Part shown: positions 54,036 to 63,200 of the stretch, piece after piece
Layout: each line of letters starts with the position of its first letter
Position numbering within the stretch: position 1 is the stretch's first letter
The notes under the pieces: generated by a model
Databases searched by the model: none
What the model was told of the DNA's origin: nothing
Seen by the model: only the letters and a program-made list of their open reading frames with translations
Position numbers and translations under genes: made by a program
From: Flavobacteriales bacterium
GTDB taxonomy: Bacteria > Bacteroidota > Bacteroidia > Flavobacteriales > Flavobacteriaceae
Assembly: GCA_017303755.1 (NCBI GenBank)
Contig: JAFLBS010000006.1
Location: 62,001 to 126,000 of the forward strand
Reading direction: 5' to 3'
DNA length: 64,000 nucleotides

Positions 54036-54902
54036 TTATTCAGCCAATTTATCCAAAGCGTATTCAATTAGTGCATCGACAGCTTTGTATGGATCTTCAC
54101 TAAAAGTTCCAGTGGCACGATTGGCGATAATGGCGTTGAGCGACAAACATTCGTGGCCTAATAATTTTCCTAAGCCATAAATGGCGCCCGTTTCCATTTC
54201 GAGGTTGGTCATTTTAATGCCTTCGTATTCAAATTTGTCCATTTTCGAATTCAGTTCTGGATCTTGAATGTTCAAACGCAATACGCGACCTTGTGGACCG
54301 TAAAATCCGCCAGCAGTTCCGGTAAAACCTTTGACTATTTTGTCACTTTCAAGACGTTTTTCTAACAGTTCACTTCCTTTTATAACGTACGGACGACCTT
54401 TTTTCATGTCCCAATTGGTTTGAGCAATGAACGCGTCTTCCATGGCTTTTTCTGAAACTTCATCAATCAAATAGGAGCGAAGCATGTTGTCTAAACCCAA
54501 TCCGTATTGACTCATGACAAAACTATCGCAAGGCACATCGGCTTGTAACGAACCCGAAGTTCCGATGCGAATAATGTTTAATGAAGTCAATTCCTCTTTG
54601 ATTTCGCGTGTTTTTAAATCGATATTCACTAACGCATCCAATTCGTTCATTACGATGTCAATGTTATCTGGACCAATTCCGGTTGACATTACCGTAATGC
54701 GTTTGCCTTTGTAGATTCCGGTTTGCGTTTTGAATTCGCGTTTTTGTTGCGAATATTCTATTGAGCTGAAATGTTTCGTGATTTTTTCCACACGATTCTG
54801 ATCGCCTACGAAAATAATGTCGTGAGCAATATGTTCAGGAAGTAGATTTAAGTGGTATACACTTCCGTCGGGATTTAATATTAATTCTGATGATTGTATC
54901 AT
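54036..54902 (-). CDS. Nucleoside phosphorylase (uridine phosphorylase-like)
   Basis: 288 residues of the PNP/UDP phosphorylase superfamily, which split nucleosides with phosphate for salvage. Motifs: FVGDQNRVEKI (phosphate loop), YKGKRITVMSTGIGPDNIDI, IRIGTSGSLQADV with the family's phosphate-binding Arg/Gly, and GIKMTNLEMETGAIYGL, the base and ribose site with Glu-Met-Glu. The last helix contains the ALIEYALDKL end. Uridine is the likeliest substrate by motif (NLEMETGAIY), but guanosine or other bases cannot be excluded. The upstream gap holds the GTTTAA repeat block. Confidence 0.9.
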   Translation of the reverse strand: MIQSSELILNPDGSVYHLNLLPEHIAHDIIFVGDQNRVEKITKHFSSIEYSQQKREFKTQTGIYKGKRITVMSTGIGPDNIDIVMNELDALVNIDLKTREIKEELTSLNIIRIGTSGSLQADVPCDSFVMSQYGLGLDNMLRSYLIDEVSEKAMEDAFIAQTNWDMKKGRPYVIKGSELLEKRLESDKIVKGFTGTAGGFYGPQGRVLRLNIQDPELNSKMDKFEYEGIKMTNLEMETGAIYGLGKLLGHECLSLNAIIANRATGTFSEDPYKAVDALIEYALDKLAE

Positions 54903-54908
54903 TTTTTT

Positions 54909-55050
54909 TGTTTAAAATTGTTTAAAGGTTTAATGGTTTAATGTTGTTTAAAATTGTTTAAAAGTTTAATGTTGTTTAAAACGAATATTCACACTTACAG
55001 TAAATCTAACCATCTTAAACTCAATTAAACCACTTTAAACTATTTCAAAC
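54909..55050. repeat. Block of GTTTAA words facing TTAAAC words
   Basis: From 54910 to about 54982 there are eight copies of GTTTAA separated by short variable linkers. From about 55012 to 55050 the complementary forms TTAAAC and TTCAAAC recur. The arms could fold together as a long imperfect hairpin. Same word type as the palindromes at 20722 and 22167. It fills the gap between the phosphorylase and SUI1-like genes. Confidence 0.65.
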
Positions 55051-55066
55051 TGAACACTGAGCACTT

Positions 55067-55399
55067 TTATCCTCCAACACGTTTGGTTTTAAAGCCTTTG
55101 TCTTGTAATAGTTTCATTATTTTATCGCGATAATCGCCTTGAATGATTATTTCGCCGTCTTTAAATGTTCCGCCAACTGCCAATTTATTTTTGAGTTCTT
55201 TGGCTAGTAATTTGAAGTCTTCGTCTTCGCCTTCGTAACCCGAGATGATGGTCGTTGGTTTTCCCTTTCGCTTTTCAAATTTACAAATCATTGGTTCTTT
55301 TTGAACGAATAGTTCGTGTTCTTTTTCTTCGACAGCCTCTGGCTCGTTAGAAACTTCGTGATCGGGAAATAGTTTTTTGAGTTGTTCTTGTAAGTCCAT
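55067..55399 (-). CDS. SUI1/YciH-type translation initiation factor-like protein
   Basis: 110 residues. The C-terminal 75 residues form the SUI1 (eIF1-like) fold: FEKRKGKPTTIISGYEGEDE, then FKLLAKELKNKLAVGGT (basic ribosome-binding loop), GEIIIQGDYRDKI and KGFKTKRVGG. The N-terminal 35 residues are acidic and probably disordered. In bacteria YciH-type proteins influence start-codon choice under stress but are not essential. A GxxExxY gene with its inverted repeats lies just upstream. Confidence 0.92.
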   Translation of the reverse strand: MDLQEQLKKLFPDHEVSNEPEAVEEKEHELFVQKEPMICKFEKRKGKPTTIISGYEGEDEDFKLLAKELKNKLAVGGTFKDGEIIIQGDYRDKIMKLLQDKGFKTKRVGG

Positions 55400-55437
55400 T
55401 TTTTTTGGAACGCTGATTACACGGATACGCTAACGCG

Positions 55438-55870
55438 AAACGCTGATTAAAACTGATTTTTTCTTATTTTTCTTTTGTTTTCAAATATTTTTCTTCTGAA
55501 TTCAGGTTTCTTGCCAAAATTAAGAAGTAATCCAATCTCACAATTAGTTCCTCTTAAATAATTTAATAGTTGATTTTCAAATTCCTCAACTACATATTCA
55601 GCAGCTTTTAATTCTAAAATCACTTTGTTTTCAACAATTATGTCAGCATAATAATCTCCGACTTCATTTCCTTTGTAAAAAACTTTAATTTTCTTTTGAG
55701 GAGAAACTTCTATACCTTTATTCTTTAGCTCTATCAATAATGCATTCTGATATACTTTCTCAAGAAAGCCGTAACCTAATTCATTATAAACTTCATAAAA
55801 TGTTTTCAAAATGACATCGGTCAAATCTTTATGTAATAATTCCATCGTTAATCAGTTTTAATCTGCGTTT
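55438..55870. repeat. 20-base inverted repeats around the GxxExxY gene
   Basis: AAACGCTGATTAAAACTGAT (55438-55457) and, on the other strand, AAACGCAGATTAAAACTGAT (complement of 55851-55870) match in 19 of 20 bases. The left repeat overlaps the gene's stop codon, the right one ends 6 bases outside its start. Further ACGGAT/CGCGGAT words lie just outside on both sides (55411-55437 and 55871-55900). Confidence 0.75.
55447..55845 (-). CDS. GxxExxY family protein (PD-(D/E)XK-like)
   Basis: 132 residues with the family motif GFLEKVYQ (GxxExxY, near residue 26) and the strand-turn-strand core YYADIIVENKVILELKAAE, whose Asp, Glu and Lys match a PD-(D/E)XK nuclease site. The tail is Lys-rich. Function is unknown for the family; many environmental bacteria carry several copies. 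The gene is bracketed by 20-base inverted repeats and lies between SUI1 and an oxygenase gene with no functional link, which suggests it came in as a unit. Nuclease activity is inference. Confidence 0.9.
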   Translation of the reverse strand: MELLHKDLTDVILKTFYEVYNELGYGFLEKVYQNALLIELKNKGIEVSPQKKIKVFYKGNEVGDYYADIIVENKVILELKAAEYVVEEFENQLLNYLRGTNCEIGLLLNFGKKPEFRRKIFENKRKIRKNQF

Positions 55871-55924
55871 TACGAAGTAAATCCGTTGCATCCGCGTTCT
55901 ATTGTGGCGTGTAGTGTGAAAAAC

Positions 55925-55956
55925 AAAAAGACATCAAGTAAACTCAATGTCTTTTT
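55925..55956 (-). terminator. Intrinsic terminator after the 2OG oxygenase gene
   Basis: AAAAAGACAT (55925-55934) and ATGTCTTTTT (55947-55956), 12-base loop. It follows the minus-strand stop at 55977 by 20 bases. Confidence 0.78.
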
Positions 55957-55976
55957 TATTAAAGTTTACTATTTTA

Positions 55977-56930
55977 TTATTTTTTTATCAATCCTAAATC
56001 CACCAGTCTCTCGTGCAAATACTCACCAGCAGTGATGTCTTCAAATTGCTTTGGATTGTTCTCATCAATACATTCGGGTAAGCAATTTAATTTCATATCA
56101 CTTACTGGATGCATAAAAAACGGAATCGAATAACGCGAAGTATTCCACAATTCTCTTGGTGGATTAACCACTTGGTGAATCGTCGATTTCAATTTGTTAT
56201 TGGTATGTCTAGACAACATATCACCTACATTAATCATCAATTCATCGGGTTGTGCCATCGCATCAATCCATTGTCCATCGTGATTTTGAACTTGCAAACC
56301 TTTTCCTTGTGCGCCCATTAATAACGTAATCAAATTGATATCACCATGAGCAGCAGCACGAACAGCGCCATCTTTAGGTTCGTCAGTAATTGGCGGATAG
56401 TGAATCGGACGCAAAATGCTGTTTCCGTCTTTGATGTAATTATCAAAATAAAACTCATCCAAACCAATGTGTAAAGCCAAAGCTCTCAATACATAAACTC
56501 CGGTTTTTTCAAGCATTTGATACGCTTCTTTTCCAGTCGAATTGAAGTTGGCTAACTCATTTACAGTGACATTTTCAGGATATTCATCGGCGTATTTTGA
56601 ACCTTCACTCACGTATTGTCCAAAATGCCAAAACTCTTTTAAATCGCCAGCAGAACGACCTTTTGCATGTTCTTTTCCAAACGAAATGTAACCGCGTTGG
56701 CCACCAATTCCGGGAATTTCGTACTTTTCTTTAACTTCCAAAGGCAGATTGAAAAAATTACGCACTTCGGCATATAAATTCTCAACCAATTGATCATCCA
56801 AAAAATGACCTTTTAATGCTACGAAGCCAATATCTTCATAAGCTCTTCCGATTTCATTTACAAATTTTTGTTTACGTGCCGGATCATCCGACAGGAAATC
56901 ACGTAAGTCAACACTAGGAATTTGTTGCAT
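55977..56930 (-). CDS. 2-oxoglutarate/Fe(II) oxygenase, isopenicillin N synthase family
   Basis: 317 residues from ATG 56928-56930 (the frame also has GTG one codon earlier). It has the non-haem iron dioxygenase N-domain (IPSVDLRDFLSDDPA; YEDIGFVALKGHF) and the double-stranded beta helix with iron ligands H-x-D in AAHGDINLITLL and a distal His in KSTIHQVV, and the 2OG-binding R-x-S in TSRYSIPFF. These residues are all intact. Bacteria use such proteins to hydroxylate amino acids, flavonoid-like compounds or antibiotic precursors; no biosynthetic cluster is nearby, so the substrate is open. A TACATTTG -7 box with a GTTG 19 bases upstream precedes it. Confidence 0.9.
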   Translation of the reverse strand: MQQIPSVDLRDFLSDDPARKQKFVNEIGRAYEDIGFVALKGHFLDDQLVENLYAEVRNFFNLPLEVKEKYEIPGIGGQRGYISFGKEHAKGRSAGDLKEFWHFGQYVSEGSKYADEYPENVTVNELANFNSTGKEAYQMLEKTGVYVLRALALHIGLDEFYFDNYIKDGNSILRPIHYPPITDEPKDGAVRAAAHGDINLITLLMGAQGKGLQVQNHDGQWIDAMAQPDELMINVGDMLSRHTNNKLKSTIHQVVNPPRELWNTSRYSIPFFMHPVSDMKLNCLPECIDENNPKQFEDITAGEYLHERLVDLGLIKK

Positions 56931-56984
56931 CACTAAACTTTTTTTGTTAATAACTTATTATTGGCAAAAAACCAATCATAACTA

Positions 56985-57015
56985 CAAATGTAAGCAATTT
57001 TTGAATTTACACAAC
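56985..57015 (-). promoter_or_regulatory. Promoter of the 2OG oxygenase gene
   Basis: Minus strand GTTG (57012-57015; one base from TTTG), 19-base spacer, TACATTTG (56985-56992), a perfect -7 box. Leader of about 48 bases. Confidence 0.55.
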
Positions 57016-57042
57016 CTTAGTTATTAACATTTTCAGAAACTG

Positions 57043-57182
57043 TCATTGCGAGCTTTGCGTGGCAATCAGAAGCTATTTCCTGCTATCCGTTTCAATCTGC
57101 CATTGCGAGAAACAAAGCAATATGATCGAGGCTATTTTCATACGCAATGTCAGGATTTCCACTTCTATCAGGGCTAGGGCAA
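57043..57182 (+). repeat. Palindromic intergenic element, copy 2, with CATTGCGAG repeats inside and beside it
   Basis: The element proper is 57069-57182: left end GAAGCTATTTCCTGCTATCC, right end GATTTCCACTTCTATCAGGG then CTAGGGC, matching copy 1. A second repeat family, CATTGCGAG followed by about 8 bases and GCAAT, occurs just outside (57044-57066) and again inside (57101-57120). The remaining part of the 394-base gap holds two promoters, described separately, and no gene; the open frame at 57059-57259 runs through repeat DNA and is not coding. Confidence 0.72.
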
Positions 57183-57297
57183 TTGTAATCATCAGAAATT
57201 TAGGTCATAATAAATCATACATTATTAAATCCACAACAAATAATAAAAAATCAGTATAAATCCGCAAAATCACTAGTATCTGCGTTTCATTTTTTTA

Positions 57298-57305
57298 TAC
57301 TTTTG
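57298..57305 (+). promoter_or_regulatory. -7 box of the E1 dehydrogenase gene
   Basis: TACTTTTG, perfect TAnnTTTG match, 19 bases before the ATG at 57325. No clear -33 box. Confidence 0.55.
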
Positions 57306-57324
57306 CGATGCTAAAAAAACAACA

Positions 57325-59301
57325 ATGAACTTCGATAGAAAAGACTTATCCAATATTCAATTATTAGATTTATACAAACGCCTTTTAAAACCTCGTTTAA
57401 TAGAAGAAAAAATGCTCATTCTTCTGCGTCAAGGAAAAGTATCCAAGTGGTTCTCTGGAATCGGTCAAGAAGCTATTTCAGTCGGAATTACTGCTGCTTT
57501 AGATCAAGATGAGTACATTTTGCCAATGCACAGAAACCTCGGAGTTTTCACAGGAAGAGACATTCCGCTTCATCGTTTATTTTCACAATGGCAAGGCAAG
57601 AAAACCGGATTTACAAAAGGTCGCGATCGTAGTTTTCACTTCGGAACTCAAGAATATAAAATCATCGGAATGATTTCGCATCTTGGTCCGCAAATGGGTG
57701 TTGCAGACGGAATCGCATTAGCTAATAAATTAAAGAAAAACGGAAAAGTTACTGCAGTTTTCACTGGAGAAGGAGCGACTTCTGAAGGTGATTTTCATGA
57801 AGCGTTGAACATAGCCGCTGTTTGGGATTTACCTGTTTTGTTTGTCATCGAAAATAATGGTTATGGTTTATCTACACCTACTAATGAGCAATACCGTTGT
57901 GAAAATCTAGCCGACAAAGGTATTGGCTACGGAATGGAAAGTCACATCATCGATGGAAATAATATTTTAGAAGTTTTTACCAAAATAGCCGAATTAAAAG
58001 CTTCATTAGCTGAAAATCCACGTCCAGTTTTATTAGAGTTCAAGACTTTTAGAATGCGTGGACACGAAGAGGCGAGTGGTACTAAATATGTTCCACAGGA
58101 GTTGATGAATATGTGGGCGATTAAAGATCCGATTTCCAATTACAGAGAATATTTACTTAGAATTAGTGTATTGTCAGAAGAATTGGATGAAGAATTCAAA
58201 GCTAAAATCAAAGCCGAAATCGACGAACATTGGGCAATCACGCAAGCAGAACCAGACATCATAGCTGATTTAACTGAAGAGTTAAACGACATGTTTGAAC
58301 CGTATGATTTTGAAGAAGTTAATCATTCAAATGAAGTTGAAAATATTCGTGTGGTTGATGCCATTACCCAAGCATTAAAACAATCAATGGAACGTCATCC
58401 GAATTTAGTGATTATGGGACAAGACATTGCTGAATATGGTGGAGCATTCAAAATCACAGAAGGTTTTGTAGAGCAATTCGGAAAAGATAGAGTTCGCAAT
58501 ACTCCAATCTGTGAAAGTGCTGTAGTTTCTGCTGCTAATGGTTTGTCAATTAATGGTCATAAAGCGATTGTAGAAATGCAGTTTGCCGATTTCGTTTCTA
58601 CAGGTTTCAATCCAATTGTCAATTTATTAGCCAAACAACATTACCGTTGGGGCGAAAAATCAGATGTTGTAGTCAGAATGCCTTGTGGTGGTGGAACTCA
58701 GGCTGGACCATTTCACTCACAAACAAACGAAGCCTGGTTTACTAAAACCCCAGGTTTAAAAGTGGTATATCCAGCGTTTCCTTATGATGTAAAAGGATTA
58801 TTGAATACAGCCATCAACGACCCAAATCCAGTATTGTTTTTTGAACACAAACAATTGTATCGTTCGGTTTATCAAGATGTTCCGAAAGATTATTATACCA
58901 TTCCGTTTGGAAAAGCAGCTTTAGTTAAAGAAGGAACTGATGTTACTATCATTTCATTTGGAGCTGGAATTCATTGGGTATTGGAAACTTTGGCCAAACA
59001 TCCAGAAATCAAAGCGGATGTAATTGATTTGAGAACTTTACAGCCTTTAGATACTGAAACTATTTTTGCATCTGTTAAGAAAACCAATAAATGTATTATT
59101 CTTCAAGAAGATACTTTATTTGGTGGAATTTCGAGTGATATTTCGGCTTTAATTATGGAGAATTGCTTTGAATATTTAGATGCGCCAGTGCAACGTGTTG
59201 CAAGCATCGAAAGTGCTATTCCATTTGTAAAACCATTAGAAGATCAGTATTTGCCTAAAACAAGGTTTGAAGAACAATTGTTGACGTTGTTGAAATACTA
59301 A
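57325..59301 (+). CDS. 2-oxoacid dehydrogenase E1, fused alpha and beta subunits (branched-chain type)
   Basis: Thiamine-diphosphate enzyme that decarboxylates 2-oxoacids and passes the acyl group to lipoyl-E2. 658 residues: alpha part (about 1-320) with [18 protein letters not shown] and the ThDP motif [14 protein letters not shown]...NNGYG, then beta part (about 335-658) with [18 protein letters not shown], the [11 protein letters not shown] loop and FFEHKQLYR. The fused form is typical of Bacteroidota branched-chain 2-oxoacid dehydrogenase; it feeds the anteiso/iso fatty acid precursors that dominate flavobacterial membranes. Pyruvate E1 is a less likely alternative. E2 and E3 genes are not adjacent. 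A dioxygenase gene follows after 17 bases and may be co-transcribed. Confidence 0.92.
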   Translation: MNFDRKDLSNIQLLDLYKRLLKPRLIEEKMLILLRQGKVSKWFSGIGQEAISVGITAALDQDEYILPMHRNLGVFTGRDIPLHRLFSQWQGKKTGFTKGRDRSFHFGTQEYKIIGMISHLGPQMGVADGIALANKLKKNGKVTAVFTGEGATSEGDFHEALNIAAVWDLPVLFVIENNGYGLSTPTNEQYRCENLADKGIGYGMESHIIDGNNILEVFTKIAELKASLAENPRPVLLEFKTFRMRGHEEASGTKYVPQELMNMWAIKDPISNYREYLLRISVLSEELDEEFKAKIKAEIDEHWAITQAEPDIIADLTEELNDMFEPYDFEEVNHSNEVENIRVVDAITQALKQSMERHPNLVIMGQDIAEYGGAFKITEGFVEQFGKDRVRNTPICESAVVSAANGLSINGHKAIVEMQFADFVSTGFNPIVNLLAKQHYRWGEKSDVVVRMPCGGGTQAGPFHSQTNEAWFTKTPGLKVVYPAFPYDVKGLLNTAINDPNPVLFFEHKQLYRSVYQDVPKDYYTIPFGKAALVKEGTDVTIISFGAGIHWVLETLAKHPEIKADVIDLRTLQPLDTETIFASVKKTNKCIILQEDTLFGGISSDISALIMENCFEYLDAPVQRVASIESAIPFVKPLEDQYLPKTRFEEQLLTLLKY

Positions 59302-59318
59302 ATAACAGATCAACATAA

Positions 59319-60200
59319 ATGTCACTATCTAAAACACTCTATCTTAATACAACCCAAAAAGAACATTTTATTGAAAATGGTTTTTTAAAGTTACCACAAG
59401 CAATTTCGCCCTTATTACTCAATCAGTTGAGAGATACTGTTGATGCTATGTGTTCTGCAGAAAATCAACTTTCTGATTGTACTGTTTTAGAATCTTCGAA
59501 CAAGAATTTTGTTGTAGCAATTGATAAAATTATTGCTAAATCAAATCCAATTTTTGCTGAATTATTGGGCAGTCCTTTGCTATTATCTATTGCAGAATCA
59601 TTGTGTGGAGTAGATTTTTTTCCAGTTCAAGATTTTATAGTTATTAAGACGTTGGGAGATCAGAATGAAATTAAGTGGCATCAAGATGTAATTACTGAAG
59701 CACACGAAAAGACCTTCATGATTGGATTTTACTTAGATTCAGCTAATAATGAAAACGGCGCCTTGCGAGTTATACCCAAAAGCCATAAAAGTAATCTTTC
59801 GATTTGTGAATTGCAGAAAATGGAGTATCAATCTTTGGATATGGAAGCAGGAGATGTATTGATTCACAACCTTAAAATAGCTCACAGTTCGGGTGAATTA
59901 ACTTCATTTCCTCAACGACGTGTTGTTTATTTCGAATTCATGTCAACCAAAGAAATACTGAATGAACAAGTTTATCCTGAATCCTTTGTAGAGTTGCGTA
60001 CTCGACTTATTCCGAATGCTATTCTTTGTTTTCAACAAAAATATAGAGAAGCAATTCCTTTCCAATGGAATCATCCTGAAAAAGACAATTACGTTCCAAA
60101 TAGTAATCCACATTCATTTATTCAAGAACTTTATCAAGAACCAAAAAAAGTAAAAGCAGCCAACTATTGCTTTGATTTTATCCAAGGTTATACTTCATAA
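59319..60200 (+). CDS. Phytanoyl-CoA dioxygenase family protein
   Basis: 293 residues of the PhyH group of Fe(II)/2-oxoglutarate dioxygenases. Iron ligands are visible: H-x-D in IKWHQDVITEAH and the distal His in KIAHSSGELTS, with the 2OG-contacting Arg in QRRVVYFEF; the segment FYLDSANNENGALRVIPKSH is a family signature. Substrates known for relatives are fatty acids, amino acids and secondary metabolites; the one here is unknown. It starts 17 bases after the E1 gene, hinting at a lipid-related role, but no direct evidence supports this. Terminator follows immediately. Confidence 0.88.
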   Translation: MSLSKTLYLNTTQKEHFIENGFLKLPQAISPLLLNQLRDTVDAMCSAENQLSDCTVLESSNKNFVVAIDKIIAKSNPIFAELLGSPLLLSIAESLCGVDFFPVQDFIVIKTLGDQNEIKWHQDVITEAHEKTFMIGFYLDSANNENGALRVIPKSHKSNLSICELQKMEYQSLDMEAGDVLIHNLKIAHSSGELTSFPQRRVVYFEFMSTKEILNEQVYPESFVELRTRLIPNAILCFQQKYREAIPFQWNHPEKDNYVPNSNPHSFIQELYQEPKKVKAANYCFDFIQGYTS

Positions 60201-60234
60201 AAAAAAGCCTTCAGTTTTTATGTTGAAGGCTTTT
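60201..60234. terminator. Bidirectional intrinsic terminator
   Basis: AAAAGCCTTCA (60203-60213) and TGAAGGCTTTT (60224-60234), loop of 10 bases, between the convergent PhyH and metalloprotease genes. Confidence 0.88.
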
Positions 60235-60251
60235 AAGTTTAGTGTGATTTT

Positions 60252-63200
60252 TTAATAAATAATTTTCTTAGTGACTTTCTGACCATTTTTCAGTTCGATA
60301 TCAATCAATAAAGCTTGGTTCGGAGCGTTTAAATTTGGAATCACAAAATTCATCGAATTGATTTCTTCTGAAGCGAACAACAGTCGTCCTAGTGTATCAT
60401 ATACTATAATTTTTGAAAGTTCTTCAACGCTAGATTTTACGTTAATGATTTCATTTTGAGCATACGCGATAACCGAATTTTCAATTGCAGGAAAAGTTGG
60501 AGTAGTCAGCGTGCTTTCAAAAATGATTTCAAAACGCGAAGCAAAAACTCCAATTTCAGAAACAAAATTATACGGGTCAACAGTTAATTCATGAACGGTT
60601 TGAAGTGCATTATCTCTTAAATAAATGGCTTGATTTCCTCCTTCGAACAAACCATCAACATGGTCAAGAGCAATGGTAAATGTTCCGGCTTGATCGGTTT
60701 CAAAGTTGAGTGGAATCACATCGGTAGTTACAAAAGGTAATTCTTTTAATTGAATAGTATATTCATCGTTGTTTACGATACTCGTTAAGGAAACTGCACT
60801 GTCATTTACGTATCTTCCGTCAATTCCGTAATCATAATCATTAGTTGCGCCTGTCATATAACCTACCATAAACTGACTGAATAAATCGGCATCATTAGTT
60901 ATGTTGACCCAAATACGATTTTTTTCAATCTCAGAAACACTTCTGAAAAACTGATTTTGGTTGTTTCCAACACGTTGAGCATTAATAAAACTTGCCGTCG
61001 GATTTGTTACATTTCGTGCTTCTACAATAAATCCTTGTCCCACTTGAATGATTCCGTTTGGAGTTGGACTAGAAGGCGATGTAGTAGTTGCTCCACCAAG
61101 AGTATAAGTGGCGTATGCTGTTCCTGCTGCATTGTTAATCTTTCTCCAAAAATAAATTGTTCCGAAAATATCAGATAAGTTATCCGTAATAAAATCATCT
61201 GCATTTACAGTGGATGGATACGGATTCCCAATCATATTAAAACTTTGTCCAGCTCCAATATAAGCCAAATTCACATCAACATTTCCGTTGTTTAAATTTC
61301 CTGAAAATTGTCCGTTCCAAATGGTTGGAGTAGTTGGGTGATTATCGGGCATTCGAATCAAATAACCACTTCCTAAGCCAAAGGTTTGCGTAACTGGGTT
61401 AGCAACCGCATTGTACAAATTGGTTGTAGTGTTGTAATTGTAAAAACGATTATTTAATGTGTTTGGTGAAAATTGTTTTAGTGTTTGAGCTCCAGTTACT
61501 GGTGAAGACCAAATGGTATAATCCAAACGACGCAACGGATTACTGTTTCTAAATACAGTAGCGTTTGCCGAATTAGCCACGTTTTGATTCTGAACTAAAT
61601 TGGCATTATTTTGAATCGTAAAACTAGCGGTTGGAGCTACATTTACAACACCATCGATAAAGAAGTTATTTCCAGATGAAAGTATCACTTGCGATGTTCC
61701 TGTCACATTTAATGAACACGCATGAACGTCTTCAAAGGATGTGTAATTTCCGTTAATGGTTGCTGCAACATTATCTAAAGGTTTTCCGTTACTCCAAGTG
61801 GTTCCATTCCACGTGGTTGAAATTTGTCCACAAGTAATAGGCACATTGGGTACATTACAAACATTCAAACTCCATGCGGTTAGTGATCCTCCATCTCCAG
61901 TAGCAATGTCGTTGATGCGCAATGTCCAAACTCCTTGTGAATTCTGACCATTTAAAGTCGATAATAATTGTGTAGGTCGAATGGTTCCTGAAATTGCAGG
62001 ATTGGTGCCGCAAACTAAAGTGACACCCGAATCATCAAATGTGGCATTGATGTTATCATTATCGGCACATTGAGCATTCACCAACTGAATTTGAGTTCCA
62101 GAAGGACTGATTAAGGTAAGAACCAAATCTTCTGTCCAAGTATGAGTAAGTTGCACCGAAACATTGATATCAGAAATGGAAACATTACTTCCAGATGGAA
62201 TGGTTAAAGTTGAATTAACCGTTGGCGTTCCAGATGCTGAAATTGCTAGTGGTACATTCGTTGAAGAAAAATTGGTACATGTTTGTTGTCCTGTTGTAAA
62301 TCGGAAAGGCAAACTGTACGTTCCCAAACAGGAAGTGTTTCTAGGTAAAACCCTCCAAAAATAATTGGTTAATTGTGATAAACCAGATACTAAATAACTG
62401 TTTGTAGCTACAGTCGCACTTTGAATAATGGTCGAAAAGTCTTCACTTGTTGCAATTTGCACGTCGTATAAAGTCGCCGATGGATCATTTGCCCAGGTTA
62501 ATGTTACACTTGTGGCTTGTGCAAATGCTAAATTAGTAGGTGAAGTTAGCGACATAGTGGCAAACGACGAATTCAATAAATTAAGGTAAAGGTTTACTGT
62601 TCGTGTCGTTGCTCCTGAAGTTCCGGTCACCACCAATGTATAAAATCCTGGTGTTGCAGATGTAGTATTGCTAATTGCTAATGATACTATTCCACTTGTA
62701 TTGGTTGATGAAGGTGAAAATGTAGCTACAGTACCAACCGGATTTCCTGTTACTGTAAATGTAGTTGTTCCAGAAAAACCCGTCAATGAAGTATAATTCA
62801 TATCATAGGAAACAGAAGTACCCTGACATGCTTCTTTATTTTGTCCGTTTTCAATTCCTGAAAAAGCCAAGGCAAAACTAGAAGGTGGAGCAGTAATAGT
62901 GAAATTAGCATTCGATACATCATAAAAAATATGATTGTTTCCGATGACCATTATTCGATTGGTAGTTCCAACCGTATTCGGAATCGTAACTACTTCTAAA
63001 CCGTCATTTGGAACATTACTGGCCAAAAGAGTAGGAAAAGTGAGTCCACCATCAGTAGAAAGAAAAATATCAATATTGGCACAATTGATTCCGTTGGCAG
63101 TGGTTCCTGCCACATCCCAAGTAACAGTTTGATTGGTTCCTGCTACATAAGATACAGCAGTATTTGGACTTGTAACCAAAAATGGTCCCACACTCGCAAC

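Noticed and set aside
53903-54103. 66-codon plus-strand frame
   Set aside because: Runs through the palindromic element and the end of the phosphorylase gene; no coding features.
57059-57259. 66-codon plus-strand frame
   Set aside because: Made of intergenic repeat sequence and overlaps element copy 2; ends just before the E1 promoter.
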